Source of the DNA: Erythrobacter sp.
GTDB taxonomy: Bacteria; Pseudomonadota; Alphaproteobacteria; Sphingomonadales; Sphingomonadaceae
NCBI GenBank assembly: GCA_013822695.1
Contig: PNKW01000030.1
Coordinates: 1 to 33,826 of the forward strand
DNA: 33,826 nucleotides
Direction of reading: 5' to 3'
Shown one piece after another: positions 1-7,365 of the stretch (position 1 is its first letter; each line of letters starts with the position of its first letter). A program made the position numbers and the translations under genes. The notes beneath the pieces are model-generated. The model searched no databases. It saw only the letters and a list, made by a program, of their open reading frames with translations, and was not told the DNA's origin.

Positions 1-106
1 TACGTCTCTCCTCGCTCACTATGCTTCGGCATGGCTCGCTCGTCGTTCCTTGCGCTGGGCCAAAATCGGCTCCGTCAGGGTGACCCGGATTGGTCGGAAA
101 GTGCTC
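1..106. repeat. Partial, diverged copy of the TA-flanked palindromic element, cut by the window edge
   Basis: Read on the minus strand from 106 leftward, this stretch aligns with the left half of the element at 750-1014. It begins GAGCACTTTCCGACCA (versus GAGCGGTTTCCGGCCA), then shares CCTGACGGAGCCG, a GCAAGG block and a GAACGA..GAGCG block, with a looser match after that. It is bounded on the right by TA (107-108), the same flank as the intact element. The match is imperfect, roughly three quarters identical by eye. The other end lies outside the window, so length and duplication cannot be tested. Confidence 0.6.
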
Positions 107-1035
107 TAGGCCAGAGCCAAGCGGGCGACCTCGGCCCAGTCTGGCGCGACATGATCCGCCCCCGCCGCAATCAGCCGCGCCTCGTGCCCGGACCGGATAT
201 GCGCACCCGCGAGCAGCCCGACCACCTCCATCCCCGCCGCCTTGGCCGCCCTGACACCGGACGGACTGTCCTCGATCACGAGGCATGCCGAAGGCGCAAC
301 GCCGAGGCGCTCGGCCGCGAGCAGGTAGATGTCGGGCGCGGGCTTGCCGTTGCTCACCAGCTCGGCGCTGTAGACGTGGGGCCCGAAAGCATCGGCCAGC
401 CCCAACATCTCGAGGCACAGCGCAAGGCGCGCGGGCGAGCTTGAAGAGGCAATGCCGCGCGGCCGCTCGCCGAGCGAGCCGATGAAGGCCCCTGCCCCCG
501 GCACTTCGGCAAGATCGCAGCGGAAGCGCGCCATCATGGTATCGGAGAGGTGCTCGCCCCAGTCGGACGGCACCGGGCGGCCGAGCGCGGCCTCGATCAG
601 GGCGATCATCTCGCCCCAGCGCGTGCCGACATAACGGTCGTAGCTTTCATCGAGCGTGGTCGGCAGGCCGAGCCGCGTGAGCTCTTCGGCCAGCACCAGG
701 TTGGCGAGCATCTCGCTATCCGCGATCACGCCGTCGAAATCGAAGATTAGAGCGGTTTCCGGCCATTCTGACCCGTCCTGACGGAGCCGAATTGGGCTGA
801 GGGCAAGGCGCGAGGAACGAGCGATGCAGCGCATCGTGAGTGACGAGCAACGTAACCCTCGGCCCAATTCGGCCCGCCCCGAAGGGGTCGCGCTCTGAAG
901 CCCGCTGGCTTCGTCATGCCGCTTGCAGGGGCAATCAGCCCCTGCGGCGCGCCATTCCTGTCCAGCGGACTTCAGAGCGCGATCAGGACGGGTCAGAATG
1001 GCCGGAAACCGCTCTATGGCGGCATGTCGGTGCAT
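106..1035 (-). CDS. HAD-superfamily hydrolase (phosphatase/phosphoglucomutase-like) with an in-frame N-terminal insertion
   Basis: Cytoplasmic HAD-IA type phosphatase. The nucleophile motif DFDGVIADSE begins at D99. Further motifs are IASSSSP (motif II), GKPAPDIYLLA with its lysine (motif III) and IEDSPSGVRAAKAAGM (motif IV), so the catalytic core is intact; the substrate is unknown. The frame is open for 309 codons, but residues 8-96 are encoded by a 265-bp mobile element plus its 2-bp duplication. Removing them gives MHRHAAI joined to IFDFDGV, a 220-aa protein of normal family length. The ATG at 1035 lies 10 bp after the stop of the upstream gene and has no clear ribosome-binding site; an alternative ATG inside the element is at 834. 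The TAG stop is written across a TA flank and the first base of a second, diverged element copy. Whether a full-length, shortened or no protein is made cannot be told. Confidence 0.85.
   Translation of the reverse strand: MHRHAAIERFPAILTRPDRALKSAGQEWRAAGADCPCKRHDEASGLQSATPSGRAELGRGLRCSSLTMRCIARSSRLALSPIRLRQDGSEWPETALIFDFDGVIADSEMLANLVLAEELTRLGLPTTLDESYDRYVGTRWGEMIALIEAALGRPVPSDWGEHLSDTMMARFRCDLAEVPGAGAFIGSLGERPRGIASSSSPARLALCLEMLGLADAFGPHVYSAELVSNGKPAPDIYLLAAERLGVAPSACLVIEDSPSGVRAAKAAGMEVVGLLAGAHIRSGHEARLIAAGADHVAPDWAEVARLALA
750..1014. mobile_element. 265-bp MITE-like element with 32-bp perfect terminal inverted repeats and TA target duplication
   Basis: The ends 750-781 (GAGCGGTTTCCGGCCATTCT...) and 983-1014 are perfect 32-bp inverted repeats. 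TA dinucleotides flank both sides (748-749 and 1015-1016), as expected for elements mobilised by IS630/Tc1-mariner transposases. Inside are a second inverted pair (about 889-910 with 961-982) and a perfect 8-bp hairpin (925-945, GCAGGGGC..GCCCCTGC). No transposase is encoded. The insert plus one TA is 267 bp, exactly 89 codons, so the host HAD reading frame stays open. The structure is seen directly; the transposase family is inference. Confidence 0.85.
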
Positions 1036-1045
1036 CGTGGGGGCG

Positions 1046-1885
1046 TTACCGGATCAGCCGGATGCGGGGCTTGCCGCCGAAGATTTCGGTTGACCAGACC
1101 CGGTTGTTCCCGGCGGTGAGGACATAGACCGGCACGCCCGCGGCATAGACCGAGAAGACGTGGATCTCGGTTGGCGTTGCATCGAGCAGATGGGTCACCG
1201 TCAAGGCCTCGGGGGTCTTGCCCTTGTCGTTGGCGAGGGGGATGGTGAGGCAGGATTTGGTGAAGCCGCGCCGTTCCTTGACCGTGCCGCCGACGATCTC
1301 GAACCGGTGGTGGCCTCCGAAGGGGATCTCGCCGGCCTTTTCCTGCGGGGTCAGCAGATAGGCGTAGAACCCGCCATCGGGCTTGCCGGTGGGAAAGACG
1401 ACCGTGTTGAACGGGCTGGCGGCGCAGCGCTCGGCCTTCTGGGCGCGGGCGAGTTCGGTCGCCTGCACAAGCGCGAGCTCGGCCGCCACCAGCACCCGCT
1501 CGCCCGGGGCATAGGTGGTGCGGCGGATCACCTTGCGGCCATCGTAAACCCCGGCCCAGACCGCTTCGTGGCCGCCGTCCTTTGCCGGGCGAAAGAACAC
1601 TGTTTCCCGGCCATCACCGGTGTCGTTGACGATCCAACCGGCGATGCCGCGTGTCCGGGCGTCAGGGACATCGGCAAGCATCGCATCTGTGCCGTGCCAG
1701 GCGGCCTGATCATAGGCGTAGACCTTCCAGCCCAGATCGACCGCTTGCTGCACCCCGGCTTCCTCGGCCGTGGACATCTCCGGCGCGGGCGCGGGCGCGG
1801 GGGCGGTCGTCTCCTGCGCGGCGATCGGCACTGCGGCAAGCGCGAAACTGCCAGCGACAAAGGCGAAAGCGCTGAAACTCTTCAC
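1046..1885 (-). CDS. Secreted (periplasmic) protein of unknown function
   Basis: A 279-aa protein that I do not recognise. The GTG start at 1885 is chosen because a GGGAGGG ribosome-binding site lies just upstream and a clean signal peptide follows at once: KSF, a hydrophobic stretch FAFVAGSFALAAVPI, and AAQE as likely cleavage site. An Ala/Pro-rich linker (about residues 28-36) follows, then a globular domain with two cysteines (in ERCAASP and KSCLTIP) that could form a disulfide. The longer open frame to 2005 overlaps the thioesterase gene and lacks these signals. It is followed after 10 bp by the HAD phosphatase gene, so the two may be co-transcribed. Confidence 0.7.
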   Translation of the reverse strand: MKSFSAFAFVAGSFALAAVPIAAQETTAPAPAPAPEMSTAEEAGVQQAVDLGWKVYAYDQAAWHGTDAMLADVPDARTRGIAGWIVNDTGDGRETVFFRPAKDGGHEAVWAGVYDGRKVIRRTTYAPGERVLVAAELALVQATELARAQKAERCAASPFNTVVFPTGKPDGGFYAYLLTPQEKAGEIPFGGHHRFEIVGGTVKERRGFTKSCLTIPLANDKGKTPEALTVTHLLDATPTEIHVFSVYAAGVPVYVLTAGNNRVWSTEIFGGKPRIRLIR

Positions 1886-1934
1886 GATTGCATCCCTCCC
1901 GCTCCGACAACGGAACGGGAGGAATCCTATCGGT

Positions 1935-2351
1935 TCACTCGCCCTTGGGAAAGAAGAATTCCCTGAGATGCTCGCCGATGCGCGCCGGGCGCAGGGTTTC
2001 GGCATCGATGCAGCACCAGCTTGATTGCACTTCGGCCAGCACCTCTTCGCCGCGCTTGATCAGCGTCGAGTAAAACGCGCGCGCGCCGTTGAAGCGTTCG
2101 AGCACGGTCTGCGCGGTCACCGCATCTTCGAGGAAAGCAGGCTTGCGATAGGTGATCTCGTGCTTGAGCGCGACCCAGGCCTTGCTCGCCACATCCTCGG
2201 CCGGCGCGATCCCGCGCCAATGCGCCAGCACCGCATCCTGCACCCAGGTGAGGTAGCGCGCATTGTTGACGTGGCCCATGAAATCGATGTCCTCCGCCGC
2301 CACGGTGATCGGGTGAAAAAACGGGCGCGCGGGAGGATTTGTTGCTGACAT
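1935..2351 (-). CDS. Acyl-CoA thioesterase, 4-hydroxybenzoyl-CoA thioesterase/hot-dog family
   Basis: A 138-aa single hot-dog-fold protein. The family signature is clear at about residues 21-30: DIDFMGHVNNARYL, where the aspartate of DxDxxGHVNN is the usual catalytic residue. WVALKHEITYRKPAF and the following VTAQT..F..ARAFYSTLIKRGEEVLAEVQSSWCCID continue the fold at normal family length. Such proteins hydrolyse short acyl- or aroyl-CoA thioesters in the cytoplasm; the true substrate cannot be inferred. The ATG at 2351 has no good ribosome-binding site. It is transcribed away from leuC, with a 142-bp shared intergenic region, and its stop lies 49 bp before the GTG of the next minus-strand gene. 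Confidence 0.85.
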   Translation of the reverse strand: MSATNPPARPFFHPITVAAEDIDFMGHVNNARYLTWVQDAVLAHWRGIAPAEDVASKAWVALKHEITYRKPAFLEDAVTAQTVLERFNGARAFYSTLIKRGEEVLAEVQSSWCCIDAETLRPARIGEHLREFFFPKGE

Positions 2352-2493
2352 AAATGTAAACTAGCGCAAGAATATGACAAAATCCATCACCGACTGTCGG
2401 TAAAATGCCGCAATCTTGCCACAGCTCGCGGAACAGGATTATGGGCGTCTCGTTTCGGGTCGTCCCTTACCCCTCCAACCGATGGAACCGATC

Positions 2494-3924
2494 ATGGCCA
2501 GCCGCCCCCGCACGCTCTACGAAAAGATCTGGGACGCGCACGTCGTCGAGACGCGCGACGACGGCACGGCGCTGATCTATATCGACCGCCATCTGGTGCA
2601 TGAAGTCACCAGCCCGCAGGCCTTCGAGGCGCTGAAGGTGGCCGGGCGCCCGGTGCGCAGGCCCGAGCTGACGCTGGCCGTGCCCGATCACAACCTGCCC
2701 ACCACGGCGCGGGTCGATGCGAGCGGGAAGCCCGTCCCCATCGCCGACCCGGAAAGCGCAGCCCAGCTCGCCGCGCTCGAAGTCAACGCCCCGGCTTTCG
2801 GCATCCGCTACATCCCCGCGACCGCCAAGGAGCAGGGGATCGTCCATGTGGTCGGCCCCGAACAGGGCTTCTCGCTGCCCGGCACGACCATCGTCTGTGG
2901 GGATTCGCACACGGCTTGCCACGGGGGCCTCGGGGCGCTTGCCTTCGGAATAGGCACCAGCGAGGTGGAACACGTATTGGCCACCCAGACGCTGCTGCTC
3001 CAGCAGTCAAAGCCGATGGAAGTGCGCGTGGAGGGCGACCTCGGCCCCGGGGTGAGCGCCAAGGATCTTATTCTGCACATCATCGGCACCATCGGTGCGG
3101 CGGGCGGATCGGGCTACGTGATCGAGTATCGCGGCAAGGTGTTCGAGGCGATGACGCTCGAGGAGCGCCTCACGGTCTGCAACATGAGCATCGAGGCCGG
3201 CGCGCGCGCCGGGCTGATCGCGCCCGACGACACCACCTTCGCCTATCTCAAGGGCCGCCCGATGGCCCCCAAGGGCGCCGAGTGGGACGCAGCGGTCGCC
3301 TATTGGCGCACGCTGCACACCGATGACGGCGCGACCTTCGCCAAGTCGGTCACCATCAACGCCGCCGATGTCGAGCCGAGCGTCACCTGGGGCACCTCCC
3401 CTGAGGACGTGGTGCCCATCGGCGGGCGCGTGCCGCACCCCGGGGACTTTGCCGACGAGAGCAAGCGCGTCGCTGCACAGAAGAGCCTCGACTACATGGG
3501 CCTCACACCCGGCACGCCGATGACGCAAGTTCCCATCGAGAACGTCTTTATCGGCAGCTGCACCAACAGCCGCATCGAAGACCTGCGCGCCGCCGCCGCG
3601 GTGCTCAAGGGCCGCCACAAGGCCGATAATGTGCGCTGGGCAATCGTCGTCCCCGGCTCGGGGCTGGTGAAGGCGATGGCCGAGGATGAGGGGCTCGACA
3701 AAGTCTTCACCGACGCCGGTTTCGAGTGGCGCGAGCCGGGCTGTTCGGCCTGCCTCGGCATGAACCCCGACAAGGTCCCGCCGGGCGAACGCTGCGCCTC
3801 GACCAGCAACCGCAATTTCGTTGGGCGGCAGGGCCCGGGCGCGCGCACGCACCTCGTCTCGCCGGCGATGGCGGCAGCAGCGGCGGTGGCGGGGCGGCTG
3901 GCGGATGTGCGCGAATTGGTGTGA
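2494..3924 (+). CDS. leuC: 3-isopropylmalate dehydratase large subunit
   Basis: Aconitase-family large subunit of isopropylmalate isomerase; with LeuD it converts 2-isopropylmalate to 3-isopropylmalate in leucine synthesis. Of 476 residues, those seen as diagnostic are VPDHNLPTT near the N-terminus, [36 protein letters not shown], and the three [4Fe-4S] ligands C356 (GSCTNSR), C417 and C420 ([10 protein letters not shown]). These match the spacing in E. coli LeuC. The ATG at 2494 ([13 protein letters not shown]) gives a family-normal N-terminus; an in-frame ATG at 2482 is the alternative, and the frame open from 2416 is too long. The ribosome-binding site is weak. The upstream gap (2352-2493) holds a short dyad ACCGA-CTG-TCGGT at 2389-2401 of unknown meaning. 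leuD follows after a 58-codon gene. Confidence 0.97.
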   Translation: MASRPRTLYEKIWDAHVVETRDDGTALIYIDRHLVHEVTSPQAFEALKVAGRPVRRPELTLAVPDHNLPTTARVDASGKPVPIADPESAAQLAALEVNAPAFGIRYIPATAKEQGIVHVVGPEQGFSLPGTTIVCGDSHTACHGGLGALAFGIGTSEVEHVLATQTLLLQQSKPMEVRVEGDLGPGVSAKDLILHIIGTIGAAGGSGYVIEYRGKVFEAMTLEERLTVCNMSIEAGARAGLIAPDDTTFAYLKGRPMAPKGAEWDAAVAYWRTLHTDDGATFAKSVTINAADVEPSVTWGTSPEDVVPIGGRVPHPGDFADESKRVAAQKSLDYMGLTPGTPMTQVPIENVFIGSCTNSRIEDLRAAAAVLKGRHKADNVRWAIVVPGSGLVKAMAEDEGLDKVFTDAGFEWREPGCSACLGMNPDKVPPGERCASTSNRNFVGRQGPGARTHLVSPAMAAAAAVAGRLADVRELV

Positions 3925-3969
3925 CCCCAACCCCTTGAAACCCGCCGCTGCGAGGCGCATGGAATATCC

Positions 3970-4146
3970 ATGACTGACAAGCCCAAGAACAACACCGCCC
4001 GCAACGCCGCGATTGCTGCGGCGGGTGCCATCGGATCGGCGGCCATTGCCGCTGCATTGCTCTATGCCAGCAAGCGCAAGAAGAAGCCGGACGAGCCCAC
4101 CCAGCCCGGCCCCATTCCCTCGGGCGAACCGCCGCAAACCGATTAA
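3970..4146 (+). CDS. Small membrane-anchored peptide between leuC and leuD
   Basis: A 58-aa open frame in the 246-bp space between leuC and leuD. It reads MTDKPKNNTARN, then a hydrophobic Ala-rich helix of about 20 residues (AAIAAAGAIGSAAIAAALLYA, residues 13-33), then a basic stop-transfer SKRKKK and a Pro-rich tail ending PPQTD. This is a plausible single transmembrane segment with a cytoplasmic basic flank. It is not a shadow: it fills the gap precisely, starting 45 bp after leuC and ending 24 bp before leuD, with codon use like its neighbours. I do not recognise a family and assign no role; co-transcription with leuCD is inferred from spacing. Confidence 0.65.
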   Translation: MTDKPKNNTARNAAIAAAGAIGSAAIAAALLYASKRKKKPDEPTQPGPIPSGEPPQTD

Positions 4147-4170
4147 CTCTGGCCGACTGACAGGAACCCC

Positions 4171-4773
4171 ATGCAGCCCCTTACCCGAGTCGAAGGCCGC
4201 GCCATTCCGCTCGGCCTCAAGAATGTCGACACCGACATCATCATCCCCGCCAAGTGGCTGAAGACGATCAGCCGCGAGGGTCTCGGCGCGGGCGCCTTCG
4301 AGGTGCTGCGGGCGGAACCCGGCAATGTCTTTGACAATCCCGCCTACCAGGGCGCGCCGATCCTGATCGCGGGCGACAATTACGGCTGCGGGTCAAGCCG
4401 CGAACATGCCGCCTGGGCGATGCTCGATCTCGGCATCCGCGTCGTTATCGCACCGAGCTTTTCCGACATCCATTCAGGCAATGCGGTCAAGAACGGCATC
4501 TTGCCCGTCGTGCTGCCGCAGGACGCGGTCGACCGGCTGCTGGAAGTGGCGCGCGAGGGGCTCGAAATCACCGTCGATCTCGAAGCGCAGACCGTCACCA
4601 CCCCCTATCAGGATCGCTTCGCCTTCGAGATCGACCCGTTCCGCAAGCACTGCCTGCTGAACGGGCTCGACGAGGTCGGGCTGACGATGGCGCGGGGCGA
4701 GGCGATCGGCGGGTTCGAGGCGCAGCGCACCGCCGCCCAGCCATGGCTGATGCGCGGCACCGCGGCAGCATAG
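4171..4773 (+). CDS. leuD: 3-isopropylmalate dehydratase small subunit
   Basis: A 200-aa swivelling subunit of isopropylmalate isomerase, at the same length as E. coli LeuD. It shows [22 protein letters not shown] near the N-terminus, the substrate-loop motif [33 protein letters not shown] in the middle and the [10 protein letters not shown] stretch. The partner leuC is immediately upstream, separated only by a small peptide gene. The ATG start at 4171 ([13 protein letters not shown]) has AGGA about 6-9 bp upstream. No internal defect is seen. The next gene, an oxidoreductase, follows after 25 bp and may share the transcript. Confidence 0.97.
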   Translation: MQPLTRVEGRAIPLGLKNVDTDIIIPAKWLKTISREGLGAGAFEVLRAEPGNVFDNPAYQGAPILIAGDNYGCGSSREHAAWAMLDLGIRVVIAPSFSDIHSGNAVKNGILPVVLPQDAVDRLLEVAREGLEITVDLEAQTVTTPYQDRFAFEIDPFRKHCLLNGLDEVGLTMARGEAIGGFEAQRTAAQPWLMRGTAAA

Positions 4774-4798
4774 AATTGCAATACCGGGAGAGGACACA

Positions 4799-5797
4799 AT
4801 GAAAGCCATTCGCACCCACCAGACCGGCGGGCCGGAAACCCTGACGCTCGACGACATCGAGACCCCGACGCCCGGCAAGGGCGAGGTGCTGGTCGCGGTC
4901 AAGGCCTGCGCGATCAACTATCCCGATGGGTTGATCATCCGCGACATGTACCAGTTCAAGCCGCAGCGCCCCTTCTCGCCCGGTGGCGAGATCAGCGGCG
5001 TGATCGAGGCGCTCGGCGAGGGTGTCGAGGGCTTTGCGGTGGGTGACCGGGTGCTCGCCGGAATCGGCAATGGCGGGCTGGCCGAAAAGGTCGTCGTGCC
5101 TGCGGGCCGGATGTTCAAGGTGCCCGACGGCGTGCCCTTCGAGAAGGCGGCATCGCTGCTGATGACCTATGGCACCACGATCCATGGCCTCAAGGACCGC
5201 GGGCACATCAAGGCGGGCGACACCGTGCTGATCCTCGGCGCGGCGGGCGGCGTGGGGCTTTCGGCGATCGAGCTTGCCAAGGCTTTCGGCGCGCGCGTGG
5301 TCGCCGCGGTCTCCTCCGAGGCCAAGGGCGAAGTTGCCCGCAAGGCCGGGGCCGACGAGGTCGTGATCTACCCCCGCGAGGCGATGGACAAGGACGCCTC
5401 CAAGGCGCTCGCCGAAGCCTTCAAGCAGGCCTGCGGCCCGAACGGCGCGAACATCGTCTACGACATCGTCGGCGGGCAATATTCCGAGCCCGCGCTGCGC
5501 GCCATCGCCTGGGAGGGCCGCTTCCTGGTAGTCGGCTTCCCGGCGGGGATCGCCAAGATGCCCTTGAACCTCACCCTCCTGAAGTCCTGCGACATCTGCG
5601 GCGTGTTCTGGGGCGCCTTCACCGCGCGCGACCCCAAGGGCTTCCATGCGCAGGTGATGGAGCTGTTCGACCTGATGAAGGCGGGCAAGATCGATCCGCT
5701 GGTCTCCGAAACCTTCCCCCTCGCCCGCGCCGGCGATGCCATCGCCAAGCTCGAAGCGCGCGAGGCGGTCGGCAAGCTGGTGGTAACGATGGAATAA
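4799..5797 (+). CDS. NADPH:quinone oxidoreductase, zinc-independent MDR family
   Basis: A 332-aa medium-chain reductase of the quinone-oxidoreductase (QOR) branch. The N-terminal GroES-like domain carries CAINYPDGLIIRDMYQFKPQRPFSPGGEISGVIEALGEGV and VGDRV. The Rossmann part has LILGAAGGVGLSAIELAKAFGARVVA, the nucleotide-binding glycine motif. No structural-zinc cysteine cluster is visible, in line with QOR rather than alcohol dehydrogenase. Such enzymes reduce quinones or enones with NADPH in the cytoplasm. The GGAGAGG ribosome-binding site about 6 bp before the ATG supports the start. It lies 25 bp after leuD, so it may be co-transcribed, though no functional tie to leucine synthesis is known. 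Confidence 0.9.
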   Translation: MKAIRTHQTGGPETLTLDDIETPTPGKGEVLVAVKACAINYPDGLIIRDMYQFKPQRPFSPGGEISGVIEALGEGVEGFAVGDRVLAGIGNGGLAEKVVVPAGRMFKVPDGVPFEKAASLLMTYGTTIHGLKDRGHIKAGDTVLILGAAGGVGLSAIELAKAFGARVVAAVSSEAKGEVARKAGADEVVIYPREAMDKDASKALAEAFKQACGPNGANIVYDIVGGQYSEPALRAIAWEGRFLVVGFPAGIAKMPLNLTLLKSCDICGVFWGAFTARDPKGFHAQVMELFDLMKAGKIDPLVSETFPLARAGDAIAKLEAREAVGKLVVTME

Positions 5798-5883
5798 GAC
5801 GCCGCTGCGCACGGCTTCCCGCTTGAAGCTGCGCGCGCTGCGCCTTATCGCCTGCCGAGGATCCGATCCGAAGGAACATAGAC

Positions 5884-6207
5884 ATGACCGATTTCAAGGA
5901 CCGCGAACGCGCCGAGGAAGCCCGCTTCGCGCTCGACGAGGAAACCGCCTTCCGCATCGCCGCGCGCCGTAACCGCCTGCTGGGCGAATGGGCCGCAGGG
6001 CTGATGAAGCTCACGCCCGAAGAAGCCGACGCTTATCGCAAAGCGGTGGTGCAGGCCGATTTCGAGGAAGCGGGGGACGAGGATGTTGTGCGCAAGCTGC
6101 TGGGCGATCTCACTGCTGCACAGATCGACATCACCGAGGCCGACATCCGCGCCAAACTTGGCGAAATGGCGGTCGAAGCGCGCCGCCAGCTGCTCGGCGA
6201 GGTCTGA
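5884..6207 (+). CDS. F1Fo-ATPase inhibitor zeta subunit (DUF1476)
   Basis: A 107-aa all-alpha protein. The start TDFKDRERAEEARFALDEETAFRIAARRNRLLGEWAA is the hallmark of the alphaproteobacterial DUF1476 family. The Paracoccus denitrificans member is the zeta subunit, which blocks ATP hydrolysis by F1-ATPase through its N-terminal helix. The length and the C-terminal helix pair (EADIRAKLGEMAVEARRQLL) fit. A clear AAGGA ribosome-binding site stands 9 bp before the ATG. It is followed after 5 bp by bolA and then grxD, in the same direction. The family assignment is firm; the inhibitory role in this organism is by analogy. Confidence 0.88.
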   Translation: MTDFKDRERAEEARFALDEETAFRIAARRNRLLGEWAAGLMKLTPEEADAYRKAVVQADFEEAGDEDVVRKLLGDLTAAQIDITEADIRAKLGEMAVEARRQLLGEV

Positions 6208-6212
6208 GCGTC

Positions 6213-6446
6213 ATGCCGATGACCGCGCGCGAGATCGAGGACGCGATTCTGGCCGCCCTGCCCGGCGCGGTGGTCGAGCTCACCGACCTTGCGGGCGATG
6301 ACGACCACTGGGCGGCGACTGTCACCGCGCCGCAATTCGCCGGCCTCAGCCGCGTGGCGCAGCACAAGCTGGTCTACGCTGCGCTTGGCGGGCGGATGGG
6401 CGGGGTGCTGCACGCCTTGCAAGTCACCACCGTGGTTCCCAAGTAG
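6213..6446 (+). CDS. BolA-family protein
   Basis: A 77-aa compact BolA domain. It shows [58 protein letters not shown], including the helix-turn with the conserved histidine (QHKLVY, H51) that helps bind a bridging [2Fe-2S] cluster together with a CGFS glutaredoxin. Exactly such a glutaredoxin gene is next, 38 bp downstream, so a BolA-Grx iron-sulfur sensing or trafficking complex is the natural reading. The ATG at 6213 is 5 bp after the stop of the zeta-subunit gene; a second in-frame ATG two codons later is possible. The length suits the short BolA group rather than the 105-aa E. coli BolA. Confidence 0.88.
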   Translation: MPMTAREIEDAILAALPGAVVELTDLAGDDDHWAATVTAPQFAGLSRVAQHKLVYAALGGRMGGVLHALQVTTVVPK

Positions 6447-6484
6447 ACCGCATCAATCAACACCTGCCAAGGGCGCTGCAAGCC

Positions 6485-6811
6485 ATGTCCGACGTCAACA
6501 CCCGCATCTCCGATCTTGTCACCAGCAATGACGTGGTGCTGTTCATGAAGGGCACGCCGCTCTTCCCGCAATGCGGCTTCTCCAGCCGCGCGGTGGCGAT
6601 CCTCGACCATTGCGGTGTCGCCTATGAAAGCGTCGATGTGCTTCAGGACATGGAAATCCGTCAGGGGATCAAGAGCTTCTCCGACTGGCCGACGATCCCG
6701 CAGCTCTACGTCAAGGGCGAATTCGTCGGCGGCAGCGACATCATGATGGAGATGTTCGAGGCAGGCGAGCTGAAGGCGCTGCTGGATGAAAGCGGCGTGA
6801 AGATGGCTTGA
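6485..6811 (+). CDS. grxD: Monothiol glutaredoxin, Grx4/GrxD type
   Basis: A 108-aa monothiol glutaredoxin. The active-site motif is CGFS with C30, within [19 protein letters not shown]. The glutathione-binding stretches [29 protein letters not shown] are complete. Proteins of this class bind a glutathione-ligated [2Fe-2S] cluster, deliver it to apoproteins and pair with BolA, whose gene is directly upstream. The ATG at 6485 gives the standard length, and C30 is at the same number as in E. coli GrxD. It is the last gene of the plus-strand zeta-bolA-grxD group; a repeat-rich gap with a strong terminator follows. Confidence 0.96.
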   Translation: MSDVNTRISDLVTSNDVVLFMKGTPLFPQCGFSSRAVAILDHCGVAYESVDVLQDMEIRQGIKSFSDWPTIPQLYVKGEFVGGSDIMMEMFEAGELKALLDESGVKMA

Positions 6812-6819
6812 TTTGATTT

Positions 6820-7062
6820 TGGTTTTCCGCACCCGCCTCCGCGCGTTCGTCCTCGGCGCTTTTCCTCCGCTGCGCTCCGGGCGCCTGCGGGCGGCCGTTC
6901 GGCCTTGCGGTCGCTTCGCGACCGATGCCAGCACAACTCATGATCGTAGCGATGCAACGACCCGAAGGGCCGCAAGCGCGAACGCGCGCCGGCCGGTCAG
7001 GCCGGAAGCCAAGCAGCGCGGACGCGCTGCGCCCGGCGCTTGAGGGCGAAAACAAAAGGCCG
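6820..7062. repeat. Long imperfect GC-rich inverted repeat in the grxD-NUDIX gap
   Basis: The two halves of this stretch resemble each other as reverse complements. The left starts GGTTTTCCGCACCCG and runs to CTTGCGGTCGCTTCGCGACCGATG. The right, read backwards from 7062, starts CCTTTTGTTTTCGCCC and runs to CTTGCGGCCCTTCGGGTCGTTGC. The match is patchy. Small perfect hairpins lie inside (CGGTCGC-TTC-GCGACCG). No coding frame here resembles a protein; it is likely a dispersed palindromic element. Confidence 0.4.
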
Positions 7063-7070
7063 CACAAAGA

Positions 7071-7110
7071 AAAAGCGCCCCGCAGGACCAGTGCGGAGCG
7101 CTTTTCGTTT
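7071..7110 (+). terminator. Rho-independent terminator, probably bidirectional
   Basis: Stem AAAAGCGC (7071-7078) pairs with GCGCTTTT (7098-7105). It is extended by CCGCA/TGCGG (7080-7084 with 7092-7096) around a 7-nt loop, with one mismatch. The plus strand then reads CGTTTT. The A-rich 5' side makes it usable on either strand. It would end the zeta-bolA-grxD transcript. Confidence 0.75.
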
Positions 7111-7153
7111 TGGGGAGCCGCGACCCGGAGACCAGGAAGGATCGCGTCTCACT

Positions 7154-7183
7154 TTGAAGACCATTGGGACTGCACCATATAAT
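7154..7183 (+). promoter_or_regulatory. Candidate sigma-70 type promoter
   Basis: TTGAAG (7154-7159) and a perfect TATAAT (7178-7183) are separated by 18 bp, in an unusually AT-rich patch downstream of a terminator. It could drive the NUDIX gene with a leader of about 175 nt, or a short non-coding transcript ending near the T-run at 7224-7231. There is no evidence beyond the hexamers. Confidence 0.4.
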
Positions 7184-7365
7184 GCACACTGCGTGCCAAA
7201 CTCGAAAAACAACGGAATTTGGCCATTTTTTCGAAGGCGTTTGCTTCTCCTTAACCGCAAGTTGTAAAGCGAACCGACACCCCTCCCCCAACCCCGGACG
7301 CGCTCGCGGCAGCAATACGCCTTGGGTCTTGGCAAGGGCGCGCCGTGCGGCCATCCTTTGCCGCG

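Noticed and set aside
3007..4137. 376-codon minus-strand frame opposite leuC
   Set aside because: Shadow of leuC; the plus-strand frame has intact family motifs.
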